Source: Pseudomonas guineae
GTDB lineage: Bacteria; Pseudomonadota; Gammaproteobacteria; Pseudomonadales; Pseudomonadaceae
Assembly (NCBI RefSeq): GCF_900113745.1
Contig: NZ_FOQL01000001.1
Coordinates: 1,116,001 to 1,180,000, forward strand
Length of the DNA stretch: 64,000 nucleotides
Reading direction: 5' to 3'
Below, piece after piece: positions 42,323 through 50,999 of the stretch. Within the stretch, counting starts at the first letter, position 1. The number at the start of each line of letters is the position of its first letter. The position numbers and the translations under genes are program-made. Below the pieces are notes generated by a model. It saw only the letters and a list, made by a program, of their open reading frames with translations, was not told the origin of the DNA and searched no databases.

Positions 42323-43603
42323 ATGAAATTGGAAACCCTGGCCATCCACGCCGGCTATAGCCCAGACCCCACCACCAAGGCGGTGGCGGTGCCAATCTAC
42401 CAGACCAGCTCCTTTGCTTTCGACGACACCCAACACGGGGCAGACCTGTTCGACCTCAAGGTCGCGGGCAACATCTATTCGCGGATCATGAACCCGACCA
42501 ACGCCGTGCTTGAAGAGCGTGTAGCCGCACTGGAAGGTGGCGTTGGTGCACTGGCCGTGGCGTCGGGCATGGCCGCTATCACCTATGCCATCCAGACCGT
42601 GGCCGAGGTCGGCGATAACATCGTCTCAGTGGCTAAGCTCTACGGCGGCACCTACAACCTGTTGGCGCACACCCTGCCGCGCTTCGGCATCCAGACGCGC
42701 TTTGCCGCCCATGACGACATCGCTGCCCTGGAAGCGCTGATCGATGACAAAACCAAGGCGGTGTTCTGCGAATCGATCGGCAACCCAGCCGGCAACATCG
42801 TTGACCTCGCCGCCCTGGCCGAGGCCGCACACCGCCACGGCGTTCCGCTGATCGTCGACAACACGGTGGCCACGCCGATGCTCTGTCGGCCATTCGAGCA
42901 TGGCGCGGATATCGTCGTGCACTCATTGACCAAGTACATCGGCGGCCACGGCACCAGCATCGGCGGCATCGTCGTCGATTCCGGCAAATTCCCCTGGGCC
43001 GATAATAAAGAACGCTTTGCGCTGCTCAACACACCAGACCCGTCCTACCACGGCGTGACCTACACCGAAGCGTTCGGCCCAGCGGCCTTTATCGGCCGCT
43101 GCCGCGTGGTGCCGCTACGCAATACCGGTGCAGCACTGTCGCCATTCAACGCCTTCCTGATCCTGCAAGGCCTGGAAACTCTGGCCCTACGCATGGAGCG
43201 CCACTGCGAGAACGCGCTGAAAGTAGCGCACTACCTGCACAATCATCCGCAAGTGGCTTGGGTTAAATACGCCGGCTTACCGGATCACCCTGAGCACGCA
43301 TTGGCGCAGAAATATTGCGCGGGTAAACCGGCCTCTATCCTGTCGTTCGGCATTGTTGGCGGGCAGGAAGCAGGGGCACGTTTTATCGATGCACTCAAGC
43401 TGGTGGTGCGCTTGGTCAATATCGGTGATGCCAAATCACTGGCCTGCCACCCGGCCTCGACCACTCACCGCCAACTGAATGACGAAGAGTTGGAGCGCGC
43501 CGGCGTTCCGCGTGACATGGTGCGGCTGTCCATTGGCATCGAACACAGCGACGACATTCTTGCCGACCTCAGCCAGGCATTGCAGGCGGCGCAAATCATC
43601 TAA
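42323..43603 (+). CDS. metY: MetY, O-acetylhomoserine sulfhydrylase
   Basis: A 426-residue Cys/Met-metabolism PLP enzyme making homocysteine from O-acetylhomoserine and sulfide. Seen: METLAIHAGYSPDPTT-type start (KLETLAIHAGYSPDPT), YSRIMNPTNAVLEERVAALE, and the PLP-lysine motif HSLTKYIGGHGTSIGG (K near 209). C-terminal HPASTTHRQLNDEELERAG is typical. RBS AAGGA before ATG 42323. PAO1 counterpart PA5025. Confidence 0.95.
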   Translation: MKLETLAIHAGYSPDPTTKAVAVPIYQTSSFAFDDTQHGADLFDLKVAGNIYSRIMNPTNAVLEERVAALEGGVGALAVASGMAAITYAIQTVAEVGDNIVSVAKLYGGTYNLLAHTLPRFGIQTRFAAHDDIAALEALIDDKTKAVFCESIGNPAGNIVDLAALAEAAHRHGVPLIVDNTVATPMLCRPFEHGADIVVHSLTKYIGGHGTSIGGIVVDSGKFPWADNKERFALLNTPDPSYHGVTYTEAFGPAAFIGRCRVVPLRNTGAALSPFNAFLILQGLETLALRMERHCENALKVAHYLHNHPQVAWVKYAGLPDHPEHALAQKYCAGKPASILSFGIVGGQEAGARFIDALKLVVRLVNIGDAKSLACHPASTTHRQLNDEELERAGVPRDMVRLSIGIEHSDDILADLSQALQAAQII

Positions 43604-43632
43604 GCAGACACGCCGCACTTGATATCTGCGCC

Positions 43633-43672
43633 GGCGACTCCAGATTAGAACTATCCCGAATCTGGAGTCGCC
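43633..43672. promoter_or_regulatory. 14-bp inverted repeat enclosing the trxC ribosome binding site
   Basis: Arms GGCGACTCCAGATT (43633-43646) and AATCTGGAGTCGCC (43659-43672) are perfectly complementary with a 12-nt loop. The 3' arm contains the GGAG ribosome binding site (43664-43667) and ends 1 nt before the trxC ATG. As RNA it would hide the RBS; as DNA it could be an operator. A TTGATA at 43619 may be a -35 element. Confidence 0.65.
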
Positions 43673-43673
43673 C

Positions 43674-44108
43674 ATGTCCAACCCTCTGTTGATCCCTTGC
43701 CCGCACTGCAACGGCCTCAATCGCATTCCAGCCGAACGCTTGAGCGATGCGCCGCGCTGTGGCCGCTGCAAATCCGAGGTACTTCCGAGCGTGCCCTTCG
43801 CGCTGAACCAGGCCAGCTTCGCCGCGCAGAACAAAGGCGACCTGCCCTTACTGATTGATGTCTGGGCCAGTTGGTGTGGGCCATGCCGCAGTTTCGCGCC
43901 AATCTTTGCGCAGGCTGCCGGCCAGCTGCAAGGCCGCTGCCGCTTGGCGAAACTGGACAGCGAAGCCAACCCGCAACTGTCCACCGAGATGGGCATCCGC
44001 TCGATCCCCAGCCTGATCCTGCTTAAGGGCGGCGTAGAGATCGCCCGCCAGAGCGGCGCACTGCCGTTGCCGCAACTACTCGGCTGGCTGCGCGAGCAGG
44101 GCATCTGA
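43674..44108 (+). CDS. trxC: TrxC, zinc-binding thioredoxin 2
   Basis: A 144-residue thioredoxin with an N-terminal zinc finger (C9-x2-C12 and C29-x2-C32) and active site WASWCGPCRSF (C68/C71), followed by cis-Pro region SIPSLILLK. Reduces disulfides in the cytoplasm, often induced by oxidative stress. The start ATG lies right after a long inverted repeat. Confidence 0.95.
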   Translation: MSNPLLIPCPHCNGLNRIPAERLSDAPRCGRCKSEVLPSVPFALNQASFAAQNKGDLPLLIDVWASWCGPCRSFAPIFAQAAGQLQGRCRLAKLDSEANPQLSTEMGIRSIPSLILLKGGVEIARQSGALPLPQLLGWLREQGI

Positions 44109-44203
44109 GCGAATCGGTCAACCCGGCAACGAACACCCGGTCATTTCCCCCACCACCGGGCAACCTTTAGGCTGGCTGCACAACCCTCTCTGTGGAGCCA
44201 GCC

Positions 44204-44647
44204 ATGTCGATGCCCCTTGAATTGGTACGCCAACTCACCGAAGAACAGATCGCCTTCGTCCACCGCAGCGGCCTTAAAGCCGAGGCGCTTGAACCCGGCT
44301 ATGTACGCCTGTGTATGCCGCTTACTGGCAACCAGAACCACATTGGCAGCATGTACGCCGGTGCACTGTTCACCCTGGCGGAAATACCCGGTGGCGCATT
44401 GTTCCTCACCAGCTTCGACGCCCAGCGGTTCTATCCCATCATTAAGGAAATGAACCTGCGCTTTCGCCGCCCGGCCACCGGCGATATTCGCGTCGAGGCG
44501 CGCCTTAGCAAGGAGGAAATCCAACACCTACAAAAACAGGCAACAGATGAAGGCAAAGCTGAGTACGCTTTAGAGTTGCAGATGACCGACGACAGTGGTG
44601 AAGTAGTGGCCCAGAGTCGTGGCGTGTACCAATTGCGCGCACGCTGA
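44204..44647 (+). CDS. Hotdog-fold thioesterase-like protein (YiiD C-terminal/DUF4442 type)
   Basis: A 147-residue single-domain hotdog protein: LVRQLTEEQIAFVHRSGLKA, NHIGSMYAGALFTLAEIPGG (the helix and Asn/His region of the putative active site) and FRRPATGDIRVEARLS. Family members hydrolyse acyl-CoA or acyl-ACP; substrate unknown. The ATG at 44204 has GGAG 6 nt upstream; an in-frame GTG at 44192 is less likely. Gap to trxC 95 bp. Confidence 0.8.
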   Translation: MSMPLELVRQLTEEQIAFVHRSGLKAEALEPGYVRLCMPLTGNQNHIGSMYAGALFTLAEIPGGALFLTSFDAQRFYPIIKEMNLRFRRPATGDIRVEARLSKEEIQHLQKQATDEGKAEYALELQMTDDSGEVVAQSRGVYQLRAR

Positions 44648-44655
44648 CGCAGACC

Positions 44656-44669
44656 TTGCCCTAGGTCAA
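44656..44669. promoter_or_regulatory. Anr/FNR-like box upstream of uspA gene
   Basis: TTGCC-CTAG-GTCAA matches the TTGAT-N4-ATCAA consensus at 7 of 10 defined bases. A -10-like CAGAAT at 44692-44697 implies a start near 44704, which places the box centre about -41.5, the class II activator position. The downstream gene is a universal stress protein; from memory several P. aeruginosa usp genes, including the one at this position, are Anr-dependent. Confidence 0.55.
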
Positions 44670-44734
44670 AAGTCCAGCTATGACTTGAGGTCAGAATAAA
44701 TATGCCGACATGCATCGGCAGGAGATCGTCGCTC

Positions 44735-45535
44735 ATGCCCCGTCATATCCTTATTGCCCACGACCTGCGCGACACCGCCGATATGGCGCTGTGCCGCGCC
44801 GCACAACTGGCCAACCAGTTCAACGCCAAACTGACCTTGCTGCACGTGCTCGATCCGAGCAAAACCAGCCAGGAACAGGAACAGGCCAAACAGGCACTGG
44901 ACCGCAGCTTGACCCAATATGCCCCCGCAGGCACTCAGCTGCTGATCCGCACGGGCAGCAAGCCCTCGGACACGGTGCTGCAACAGCTTAATGAGCTGGG
45001 CTGCGACCTACTGGTACTCGGCGGCCATCACCAGCGTCATGACTTCTTCTCCGGCACCAGCCTCGACCGCATCGCGCGTAACTGCCCGGTGCCATTACTG
45101 CTGGTGGCACGTAATAACTCACGCCCATATGAGCGCGCCCTGGCCGCCATCGACTTCTCGCTGTGCGCTTGCAGCGCCCTCGGTCAGGCGTATCGTCTGC
45201 TGCCAGAAACCGCCAACTTGCATGCCCTGCACGTGTTCGAGCCAGACAAAGGCACCGCCAAGCAGGTCGAAGCGCAACTGACCACGCAGAAAGCCTTGAT
45301 CAACCAGCTGCTGGAAGATGAAGCACAAAATCTGCCGGAAAAGGGCCCGACCCTAAACCACTCGGTAGAGCAAGGCGGCATTCTTCGCTGCCTGCAAGCC
45401 CACCTGAAAAGCACCAACACCGAACTGCTAGTACTCGGCAGCCACGGCCGCAGCGCATTGTCGCAAGCTCTACTTGGCAGCCTGGCCCAGCACTTTCTAC
45501 ACAAGGCCCCCTGCGACATCTACGTAGTGCGCTGA
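44735..45535 (+). CDS. uspO: Tandem universal stress protein (UspO-like)
   Basis: A 266-residue protein of two Usp domains (about 1-135 and 140-266). The second domain holds the ATP-binding G-x2-G-x9-G-S motif in GSHGRSALSQALLGS; the first lacks a clean copy. The ATG at 44735 (MPRHILIAHDL) has AGGAG 10 nt upstream; an ATG at 44702 would place the box and promoter inside the gene. Usp proteins aid survival in anaerobic stationary phase in P. aeruginosa. PAO1 position PA5027. Confidence 0.87.
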   Translation: MPRHILIAHDLRDTADMALCRAAQLANQFNAKLTLLHVLDPSKTSQEQEQAKQALDRSLTQYAPAGTQLLIRTGSKPSDTVLQQLNELGCDLLVLGGHHQRHDFFSGTSLDRIARNCPVPLLLVARNNSRPYERALAAIDFSLCACSALGQAYRLLPETANLHALHVFEPDKGTAKQVEAQLTTQKALINQLLEDEAQNLPEKGPTLNHSVEQGGILRCLQAHLKSTNTELLVLGSHGRSALSQALLGSLAQHFLHKAPCDIYVVR

Positions 45536-45587
45536 AGACTGTAAGCCCATGACTGTCCCTGCTGCCTAGCGCCAAAGGACTCAAAGC

Positions 45588-46403
45588 ATGAGGACCAAAA
45601 AACCGCCCGCCATAATCTCCCTGAACCGAGTACAAGTGCTGCTCGGTTTTACTCTATGGTTGCTGGCCGCATACCCTGCGCAAGCGCGGCCCCTGAATAT
45701 TGTCACCATTGACATACCGCCATTCGGCATGGCGCTTGCGGATGGTCAGCCGCACGGCATCATGTACGAAATCAGCAACCGCATCGCCGCCCAGGCAGGC
45801 TTTGCCTCACACAATATGCTGCTGCCATATGCACGCACGGTCATTGAGCTGAAACATGGCCGCGCCGACTTCGTGCTGCGCTTTGATAACGACGCCCTGG
45901 ACCAGGCTGCGATCAAAGTAGCCCCGATATTTCCACTGCGCGTGATTGTGCTGGGTGCAGCCGGTGCTCAGCTGCACAGCCTTAGCGACATGCATGGTCT
46001 AATGATTGGGGTTATGCGCGACGGCCGTTTCAACGATGCATTCGCGGCTGACGTGGCCATCGGCAAATACCCGATCAGCAACTACGAACAAGGCTTATCA
46101 ATGGTGGTCAGCGGCCGCCTGGACGGTTTAATCGGCTCTGACCTGGGTATTTACACCGTTGCGGAAGGCATGGGGCTGACCCAGGAGCAGTTCTCCCAGC
46201 CACTGGTATTGGGCGAGCAGTACTTCTGGTTGTTTTATTCCCGCAGGACCGCAGACGATGTGACCCTAGAACGACTGAAGAAGGCAGTGGACGAACTGCG
46301 TAAAAAGCAGGTGTTTGCCGAGGTCGTTCAGCGCCACGCACGCTTAACCTACCTGCCGAAAGGGTTCGCGCCACCGTCATCGAATGACTCACCGCCGCGT
46401 TAG
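45588..46403 (+). CDS. Periplasmic solute-binding protein, family 3 type
   Basis: A 271-residue secreted protein. Signal peptide about 1-34 (VLLGFTLWLLAAYPAQA, cleavage before RPLN), then a PBP fold: FGMALADGQPHGIMYEISNRIA, YARTVIELKHGRADF, and the C-terminal lobe helix VTLERLKKAVDELRKKQVF. No permease or ATPase gene is adjacent, so it is an orphan; many such Pseudomonas proteins serve sensor proteins. RBS AAGGA 8 nt upstream. Confidence 0.75.
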   Translation: MRTKKPPAIISLNRVQVLLGFTLWLLAAYPAQARPLNIVTIDIPPFGMALADGQPHGIMYEISNRIAAQAGFASHNMLLPYARTVIELKHGRADFVLRFDNDALDQAAIKVAPIFPLRVIVLGAAGAQLHSLSDMHGLMIGVMRDGRFNDAFAADVAIGKYPISNYEQGLSMVVSGRLDGLIGSDLGIYTVAEGMGLTQEQFSQPLVLGEQYFWLFYSRRTADDVTLERLKKAVDELRKKQVFAEVVQRHARLTYLPKGFAPPSSNDSPPR

Positions 46404-46413
46404 CCGGGCTCGC

Positions 46414-47187
46414 TTATGGCGCAGCCTCAAGCAGGTCGTGCAACTCCACAAACTGCTGGGTCAGTTTGTGGTTGCGGTCCAGGTAAATCAGTGGCGTGCA
46501 GGCCTGATGCGATTCGCGCATCTTCACCGAACTCATCAGGTTGACCGGCAGCACTGGTAAGCCCTCGGCAAGTAACTCATTAAGCAGCTGCTGCGGCAGC
46601 GTGGCGCGCGGCTGAAACTGGTTAACCACGATGCCTTCGACCTCAAGACCCTCGTTGTGGTCTTCCTTGAGTTCTTCGATTTCCCGCAGCAGGCCATACA
46701 GCGCCTGACGCGAGAAACTGTCGCAGTCAAAGGGAATGAGCACACGGTCCGCCGCGATCAACGCCGAAACAGTATAGAAATTCAGCGCTGGCGGGGTGTC
46801 TAGGTAGATCCGTTCGTAATCCTCGCTGAGATCTTCGAGCAGCTTTCGCAGCTTGTTGATCTTGTGTTTCTGCTCCAGCTTGGGCTGGAGGTCAGCCAAC
46901 TCGGCGGTAGCAGTGATCACATGCAGGTTATCGAACGGCGTTTCATAGATGTCCACGCTGCCTTTCTTGCCAAATGGCGCAGAAGACAGGCTGTTCTTGA
47001 AGAACTCGGCAATGCCCATGGGAATGTCATCGCCGGTCAGGCCAGTAAGGTAGTGGGTCGAGTTCGCCTGGGCATCCAAGTCGATCAGCAGCGTGCGATA
47101 GCCTTGGGAGGCACTGACCGCAGCCAGGTTACAGGCAATGCTGGACTTACCCACTCCGCCCTTCTGATTGAAGATCACACGCCGCAT
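46414..47187 (-). CDS. ParA/MinD-family ATPase
   Basis: A 257-residue deviant Walker ATPase: [19 protein letters not shown] (signature K9, P-loop K14), [17 protein letters not shown] (Walker A') and [20 protein letters not shown]. No parB-like gene is next to it, so it is not a standard partition pair; it may position another cell structure. ATG at 47187 with GGGAG 7 nt upstream. PAO1 position PA5028. Converges on the solute-binding protein gene, 10 bp apart. Confidence 0.9.
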   Translation of the reverse strand: MRRVIFNQKGGVGKSSIACNLAAVSASQGYRTLLIDLDAQANSTHYLTGLTGDDIPMGIAEFFKNSLSSAPFGKKGSVDIYETPFDNLHVITATAELADLQPKLEQKHKINKLRKLLEDLSEDYERIYLDTPPALNFYTVSALIAADRVLIPFDCDSFSRQALYGLLREIEELKEDHNEGLEVEGIVVNQFQPRATLPQQLLNELLAEGLPVLPVNLMSSVKMRESHQACTPLIYLDRNHKLTQQFVELHDLLEAAP

Positions 47188-47389
47188 AAAACACTCTCCC
47201 TGAATCCCACATAAACCCCGAAATGGGCTTGGATTCTATGCAAAAAAACCGTCAGTTGGACGAACAATTAAATACCTAACCAAGCGCTACCCATAAGAGC
47301 CCGCAATACAGGCAAAAAGCCATCTCACCATGCTAATCTCCGCCGTCGCTTTGCGGCGGCAGGATTACCAACAAAAACATGGAGTTAGT

Positions 47390-47818
47390 ATGAGCATCAA
47401 ACATTTACTCGCAGCAGCCAGCGTGTTGCTGCTCTGCACAGGCTGTGCATCCGGCCTCAATTCGCATCAGCAAGCTGAACTCAAGCATTTTGAAGCGCGC
47501 GGTCAAGCCGTTGAAGAAAAGAATCCGGGGCTTGGTGCGGCGCTGGGCATTCTTCCAGGAGGTGGTTCGTTCTATGGTCGCGAATATGGCTTCGGTATCG
47601 TCAACTTGTTGCTCTGGCCGATTTCAATCCTTTGGGACCCGGTCAGCGGTTTTGACGCTGCGCAATCGATTAACTATCAAGCGACCAAAGCACACCTTCA
47701 CAACCAGTATGAGCGTGAGCTGAATGGCCTGGATGAACAACTGCAGACTGGGCAGATCGACATTACTCAATACACACTCAGCAAGCGCAAAGTCGATCAG
47801 AAATATCGCTATAACTGA
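47390..47818 (+). CDS. Small lipoprotein of unknown function
   Basis: A 142-residue protein with a lipoprotein signal (MSIKHLLAAASVLLLCTGC, lipidated C19; next residue Ala predicts outer membrane). A Gly-rich hydrophobic stretch (ILPGGGSFYGREYGFGIVN then LLLWPISILWDPV) is followed by a helical tail with LDEQLQTGQIDITQYTLSKR. The ATG at 47390 has GGAG 5 nt upstream. Its leader contains a hairpin (47342-47360). Function not recognised. Confidence 0.82.
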   Translation: MSIKHLLAAASVLLLCTGCASGLNSHQQAELKHFEARGQAVEEKNPGLGAALGILPGGGSFYGREYGFGIVNLLLWPISILWDPVSGFDAAQSINYQATKAHLHNQYERELNGLDEQLQTGQIDITQYTLSKRKVDQKYRYN

Positions 47819-47825
47819 TTAACCC

Positions 47826-47873
47826 CTACAGAATAAATAAGGGCCGCATCTGCGGCCCTTATTTATTCTGTAG
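47826..47873. terminator. Long perfect hairpin after the lipoprotein gene
   Basis: 22-bp perfect arms (47826-47847 and 47852-47873) around the loop ATCT; the GC core GGGCCGC/GCGGCCC is flanked by AT-rich arms so each strand ends in a T-rich tract. Works as a terminator in either direction. It separates the lipoprotein from the ammonia lyase gene. Confidence 0.88.
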
Positions 47874-47954
47874 AAATACTTCGCAGACCAGTTCACCCGG
47901 GCGGCCTGGATGCGCGCCTACAATGGTTCAATTTCTACCCGCTCTGGAATGAAT

Positions 47955-49496
47955 ATGACGACATATCAGCCTGATCCTATCGTGTTTGGCGAATGCCCCC
48001 TGAGCATAGAGCAGGTAGTCGCCCTGGCCAGCCGTAGCGCCGCGCCGCAGCTGCAAAACGATGCCGCCTACCGCGAAAAAATCGCCAAAGGCGCACGTTT
48101 CCTAGAGAGCCTGCTGGACAAGGAAGGCGTGATTTACGGCGTCACCACCGGTTATGGCGACTCCTGCGTGGTGGCCGTGCCACTGCATCAGGTCGAGGCA
48201 CTGCCGCGCCACCTCTATACCTTCCACGGTTGCGGCCTGGGCAAACTGCTGGATGAGCCCGCCACTCGCGCCGTGCTCGCGGCGCGCTTGCAGTCACTTT
48301 GCCAGGGCGTCTCTGGGGTACGCGTTGAGCTGCTCGAACGCCTGCAGGCATTTCTCGAATATGACGTACTGCCGCTGATCCCGGAAGAAGGCTCGGTGGG
48401 CGCCAGCGGCGATTTGACGCCGCTGTCCTACGTGGCTGCCACCCTCAGCGGCGAGCGTGAGGTGATGTACAAGGGGGAGCATCGTAGCGCTGCCGAGGTG
48501 CACGCCGAGCTGGGCTGGTCGCCGCTGACCCTGCGCCCGAAAGAAGCCCTGGCATTGATGAATGGTACGGCGGTGATGACCGCCCTGGCCTGCCAGGCGT
48601 TCTCCCGCGCCGAGTACCTACTCAAGCTGGCCACGCGCATCACCGCGCTCAATGTGGTGGCGCTGGAAGGCAACCCGGAGCATTTCGACGAACGTCTGTT
48701 CGCCGCCAAGCCGCATCCGGGGCAGATGCAGGTTGCTACCTGGCTGCGTCAGGACCTGGCCATCGATGCACCGACCTCGCCACTGCACCGCCTGCAGGAT
48801 CGCTACTCGCTGCGCTGCGCGCCCCATGTACTCGGCGTGCTGGCCGACAGCTTGGGGCTGCTCCGGCAGTTCATCGAGACCGAACTGAACAGCGCCAACG
48901 ACAACCCGCTGATCGATGCCGAAGCCGAACGCGTGCTGCACGGCGGGCACTTCTATGGTGGGCATATCGCCTTCGCCATGGACAGTCTGAAGAACTTGGT
49001 GGGTAACGTTGCCGACCTGCTCGACCGCCAGCTCGCCCTGCTGGTCGACACCCGCTATAACCATGGTCTGCCGAGCAACCTGTCCGGTGCACCGAGCGTC
49101 AGTGCGATGATCAACCACGGCTTCAAAGCCGTGCAGATCGGCACCAGCGCCTGGACTGCCGAAGCGCTGAAAAACACCATGCCGGCCAGCGTGTTCTCGC
49201 GCTCCACCGAGTGCCACAACCAGGACAAGGTGAGCATGGGCACCATCGCCGCCCGCGATGCCCTGCGCAGCCTGGAGCTGACCGAGCAGGTCGCCGCCGC
49301 CGCCCTGCTGGCGGCCAACCAAGGTGTGTGGTTGCGCCAGCGCGACGGCAAGATCGACATCCCCGCGCCAGTTGTCGCCATGCGCGAGCAGCTGGCCGTG
49401 GACTTCCATCCGGTCATCGAAGACCGCGCCCTGGAAGCCGAGCTGCGCCTGTGCCTGGTACGTATCCGCGCACAACACTGGAGGCTCTATGCGTAG
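47955..49496 (+). CDS. Aromatic amino acid ammonia lyase (HAL/TAL family, aryl-polyene type)
   Basis: A 513-residue MIO enzyme; the Ala150-Ser151-Gly152 triad in GSVGASGDLTPLSYVAA forms the cofactor. Also YGVTTGYGDS, the selectivity loop TFHGCGLGK (unlike the SHAAGVG loop of HutH), NDNPLIDAE and FSRSTECHNQDKVSMGTIA. The HGCG loop resembles lyases of aryl polyene/xanthomonadin clusters, which make cinnamate or coumarate starter units (from memory). No hut genes are near. ATG at 47955 has GGA 6 nt upstream; ATGs at 47949 and 47910 are alternatives. Overlaps a broken thioesterase start by 8 nt. Confidence 0.82.
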   Translation: MTTYQPDPIVFGECPLSIEQVVALASRSAAPQLQNDAAYREKIAKGARFLESLLDKEGVIYGVTTGYGDSCVVAVPLHQVEALPRHLYTFHGCGLGKLLDEPATRAVLAARLQSLCQGVSGVRVELLERLQAFLEYDVLPLIPEEGSVGASGDLTPLSYVAATLSGEREVMYKGEHRSAAEVHAELGWSPLTLRPKEALALMNGTAVMTALACQAFSRAEYLLKLATRITALNVVALEGNPEHFDERLFAAKPHPGQMQVATWLRQDLAIDAPTSPLHRLQDRYSLRCAPHVLGVLADSLGLLRQFIETELNSANDNPLIDAEAERVLHGGHFYGGHIAFAMDSLKNLVGNVADLLDRQLALLVDTRYNHGLPSNLSGAPSVSAMINHGFKAVQIGTSAWTAEALKNTMPASVFSRSTECHNQDKVSMGTIAARDALRSLELTEQVAAAALLAANQGVWLRQRDGKIDIPAPVVAMREQLAVDFHPVIEDRALEAELRLCLVRIRAQHWRLYA

Positions 49497-49635
49497 CAAA
49501 GACCTATTGCAAAGCGAGACCCAATGATCTCTGCCGTTCTTCGACGTCGACATCATGGAGGTGGCCTGGCACGGCCACTGCGTCAAATACGCCGAGGAAG
49601 CGCGATATAGGCTGCGCCTGAAAAGATATGGATAA
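49489..49635 (+). pseudogene. Broken 4HBT thioesterase downstream of the ammonia lyase
   Basis: ATG at 49489 overlaps the lyase end by 8 nt and has GGAGG 4 nt upstream. It reads MRSKDLLQSETQ then a TGA (49525-49527), and in the same frame SLPFFDVDIMEVAWHGHC and VKYAEEARYRLRLKRYG to TAA at 49635. The D-V-D-x2-E-V-x-W-H-G-H-x3-Y block is the N-terminal signature of 4-hydroxybenzoyl-CoA-type thioesterases; the rest of the roughly 140-residue domain is gone. Such a thioesterase often follows the lyase in aryl polyene clusters. The in-frame stop plus truncation mark a pseudogene. Confidence 0.8.
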
Positions 49636-49665
49636 AACAAAGGCCGCGACTGCGGCCTTTGTTTT
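49634..49665. terminator. Perfect hairpin terminator after the broken thioesterase
   Basis: Arms AAAACAAAGGCCGC and GCGGCCTTTGTTTT (14 bp, perfect) with loop GACT. Symmetric A/T flanks make it bidirectional, serving the lyase unit on plus and possibly hemE on minus. Confidence 0.9.
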
Positions 49666-49763
49666 AAGCGGGGTTATCTAAGAGCTCGCTTCAGCGTTAC
49701 CTAGCTGGTGCGAGCGGGTATTTAATACCGCCTCGCCGAGGCGCAGCAGATACGAGACCGTTT

Positions 49764-50831
49764 CTAGACGTGGTACTGCGCCGACAACTCATGCACCGCT
49801 TCAAAGAAAGCGCCGGCATGCGCCGGGTCGACTTCAGGGGTGATGCCATGGCCAAGGTTGAACACCTGACCGTTGCCATGGCCATAAGCGGCGAGGATGC
49901 GCCCGACTTCGGCGCGGATCGCCGCCGGGTTGGCATACAACACGCTCGGGTCCATGTTGCCCTGCAGGGCCACTTTATCGCCGACGCGGGCGCGGGCGCT
50001 GCCGATATCGCAGGTCCAGTCCAGGCCCAGGGCTTCAGCACCAGTATCAGCCATGGACTCCAGCCATAGACCGCCACCCTTAGTGAACAGGATCACCGGC
50101 ACGCGGCGACCGTCATGCTCGCGGATCAAACCGTCGACGATCTTTTGCATATAGGCCAGGGAAAACTCCTGATAGGCCGCAGCGGACAACGAACCACCCC
50201 AGGAATCAAAAATCTGCACCGCTTGCGCGCCGGCCTTGATCTGGCCGTTGAGGTAGGCGGTAACCGACTGTGCCAGCTTGTCGAGCAACGCATGCATGGC
50301 CTGCGGGTTGTCGTAGAGCATGGCCTTGGATTTGCGAAAATCCTTTGAGGAGCCGCCTTCGACCATATAAGTCGCCAACGTCCACGGGCTGCCGGAGAAA
50401 CCAATCAAGGGCACGCGGCCATTCAGCTCGCGGCGAATGGTGCGTACGGCGTCCATCACATAACCCAGGTCCTGCTCGGGATCGGGGATCGGCAAGGCTT
50501 CGATGTCGGCCATGGAGCTGATGACTTTATTGAAACGCGGGCCTTCGCCGGTTTCAAAATACAGGCCTTGGCCCATAGCATCGGGAATGGTCAGGATGTC
50601 CGAGAACAGAATCGCCGCATCCAGCTGTGGGTAACGATCCAGCGGCTGCAGGGTGACCTCGCAGGCCATCTCAGGATTCTTCATCAGCTTGACGAAATTA
50701 CCCGCCTTGGCGCGGGTGGCACGGTACTCCGGCAGGTAACGACCGGCCTGGCGCATCATCCACACCGGGGTGACGTCGACAGGTTGCTTGAGCAGGGCGC
50801 GAAGGAAACGGTCGTTCTTCAAGACGGTCAT
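49764..50831 (-). CDS. hemE: HemE, uroporphyrinogen decarboxylase
   Basis: A 355-residue enzyme converting uroporphyrinogen III to coproporphyrinogen III in heme synthesis. Seen: [18 protein letters not shown] (substrate Arg residues), [14 protein letters not shown] (catalytic Asp), [17 protein letters not shown] and the C-terminal [16 protein letters not shown] at 50831 gives the usual length; the frame is open to 50963 without family similarity. Divergent from the DUF347 gene. Confidence 0.96.
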   Translation of the reverse strand: MTVLKNDRFLRALLKQPVDVTPVWMMRQAGRYLPEYRATRAKAGNFVKLMKNPEMACEVTLQPLDRYPQLDAAILFSDILTIPDAMGQGLYFETGEGPRFNKVISSMADIEALPIPDPEQDLGYVMDAVRTIRRELNGRVPLIGFSGSPWTLATYMVEGGSSKDFRKSKAMLYDNPQAMHALLDKLAQSVTAYLNGQIKAGAQAVQIFDSWGGSLSAAAYQEFSLAYMQKIVDGLIREHDGRRVPVILFTKGGGLWLESMADTGAEALGLDWTCDIGSARARVGDKVALQGNMDPSVLYANPAAIRAEVGRILAAYGHGNGQVFNLGHGITPEVDPAHAGAFFEAVHELSAQYHV

Positions 50832-50947
50832 GGCTGCATCCGACAAAAAGTGTGGGCACCTAGCACTGTGAACCGCCCGCAATACGGGGGAAGTCCACCG
50901 CCCATAGGCGAAAAGATGCGCCATTGTCGCAAAGCGCATAACAAAAG

Positions 50948-50999
50948 GCACGGCGGCGGCCATGGGTTTTATCCATTGCGACGATTTGCCTCGCCGTGC
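50948..50999. other. Inverted repeat in the hemE/DUF347 divergent gap
   Basis: GCACGGCG (50948-50955) and CGCCGTGC (50992-50999) are perfect complements around a 36-nt loop that itself contains ATGG...CCAT. The 296-bp gap between hemE and the DUF347 gene holds both promoters; a TTGACA at 51085-51090 is the only clear -35-like hexamer, with no good -10 at 17 bp. Role unknown. Confidence 0.3.

Noticed and set aside
49525..49527. In-frame TGA in the thioesterase read as selenocysteine
   Set aside because: No SECIS-like hairpin follows directly, the family has no Cys there to my knowledge, and the frame ends after about 35 more codons, so decay is simpler.
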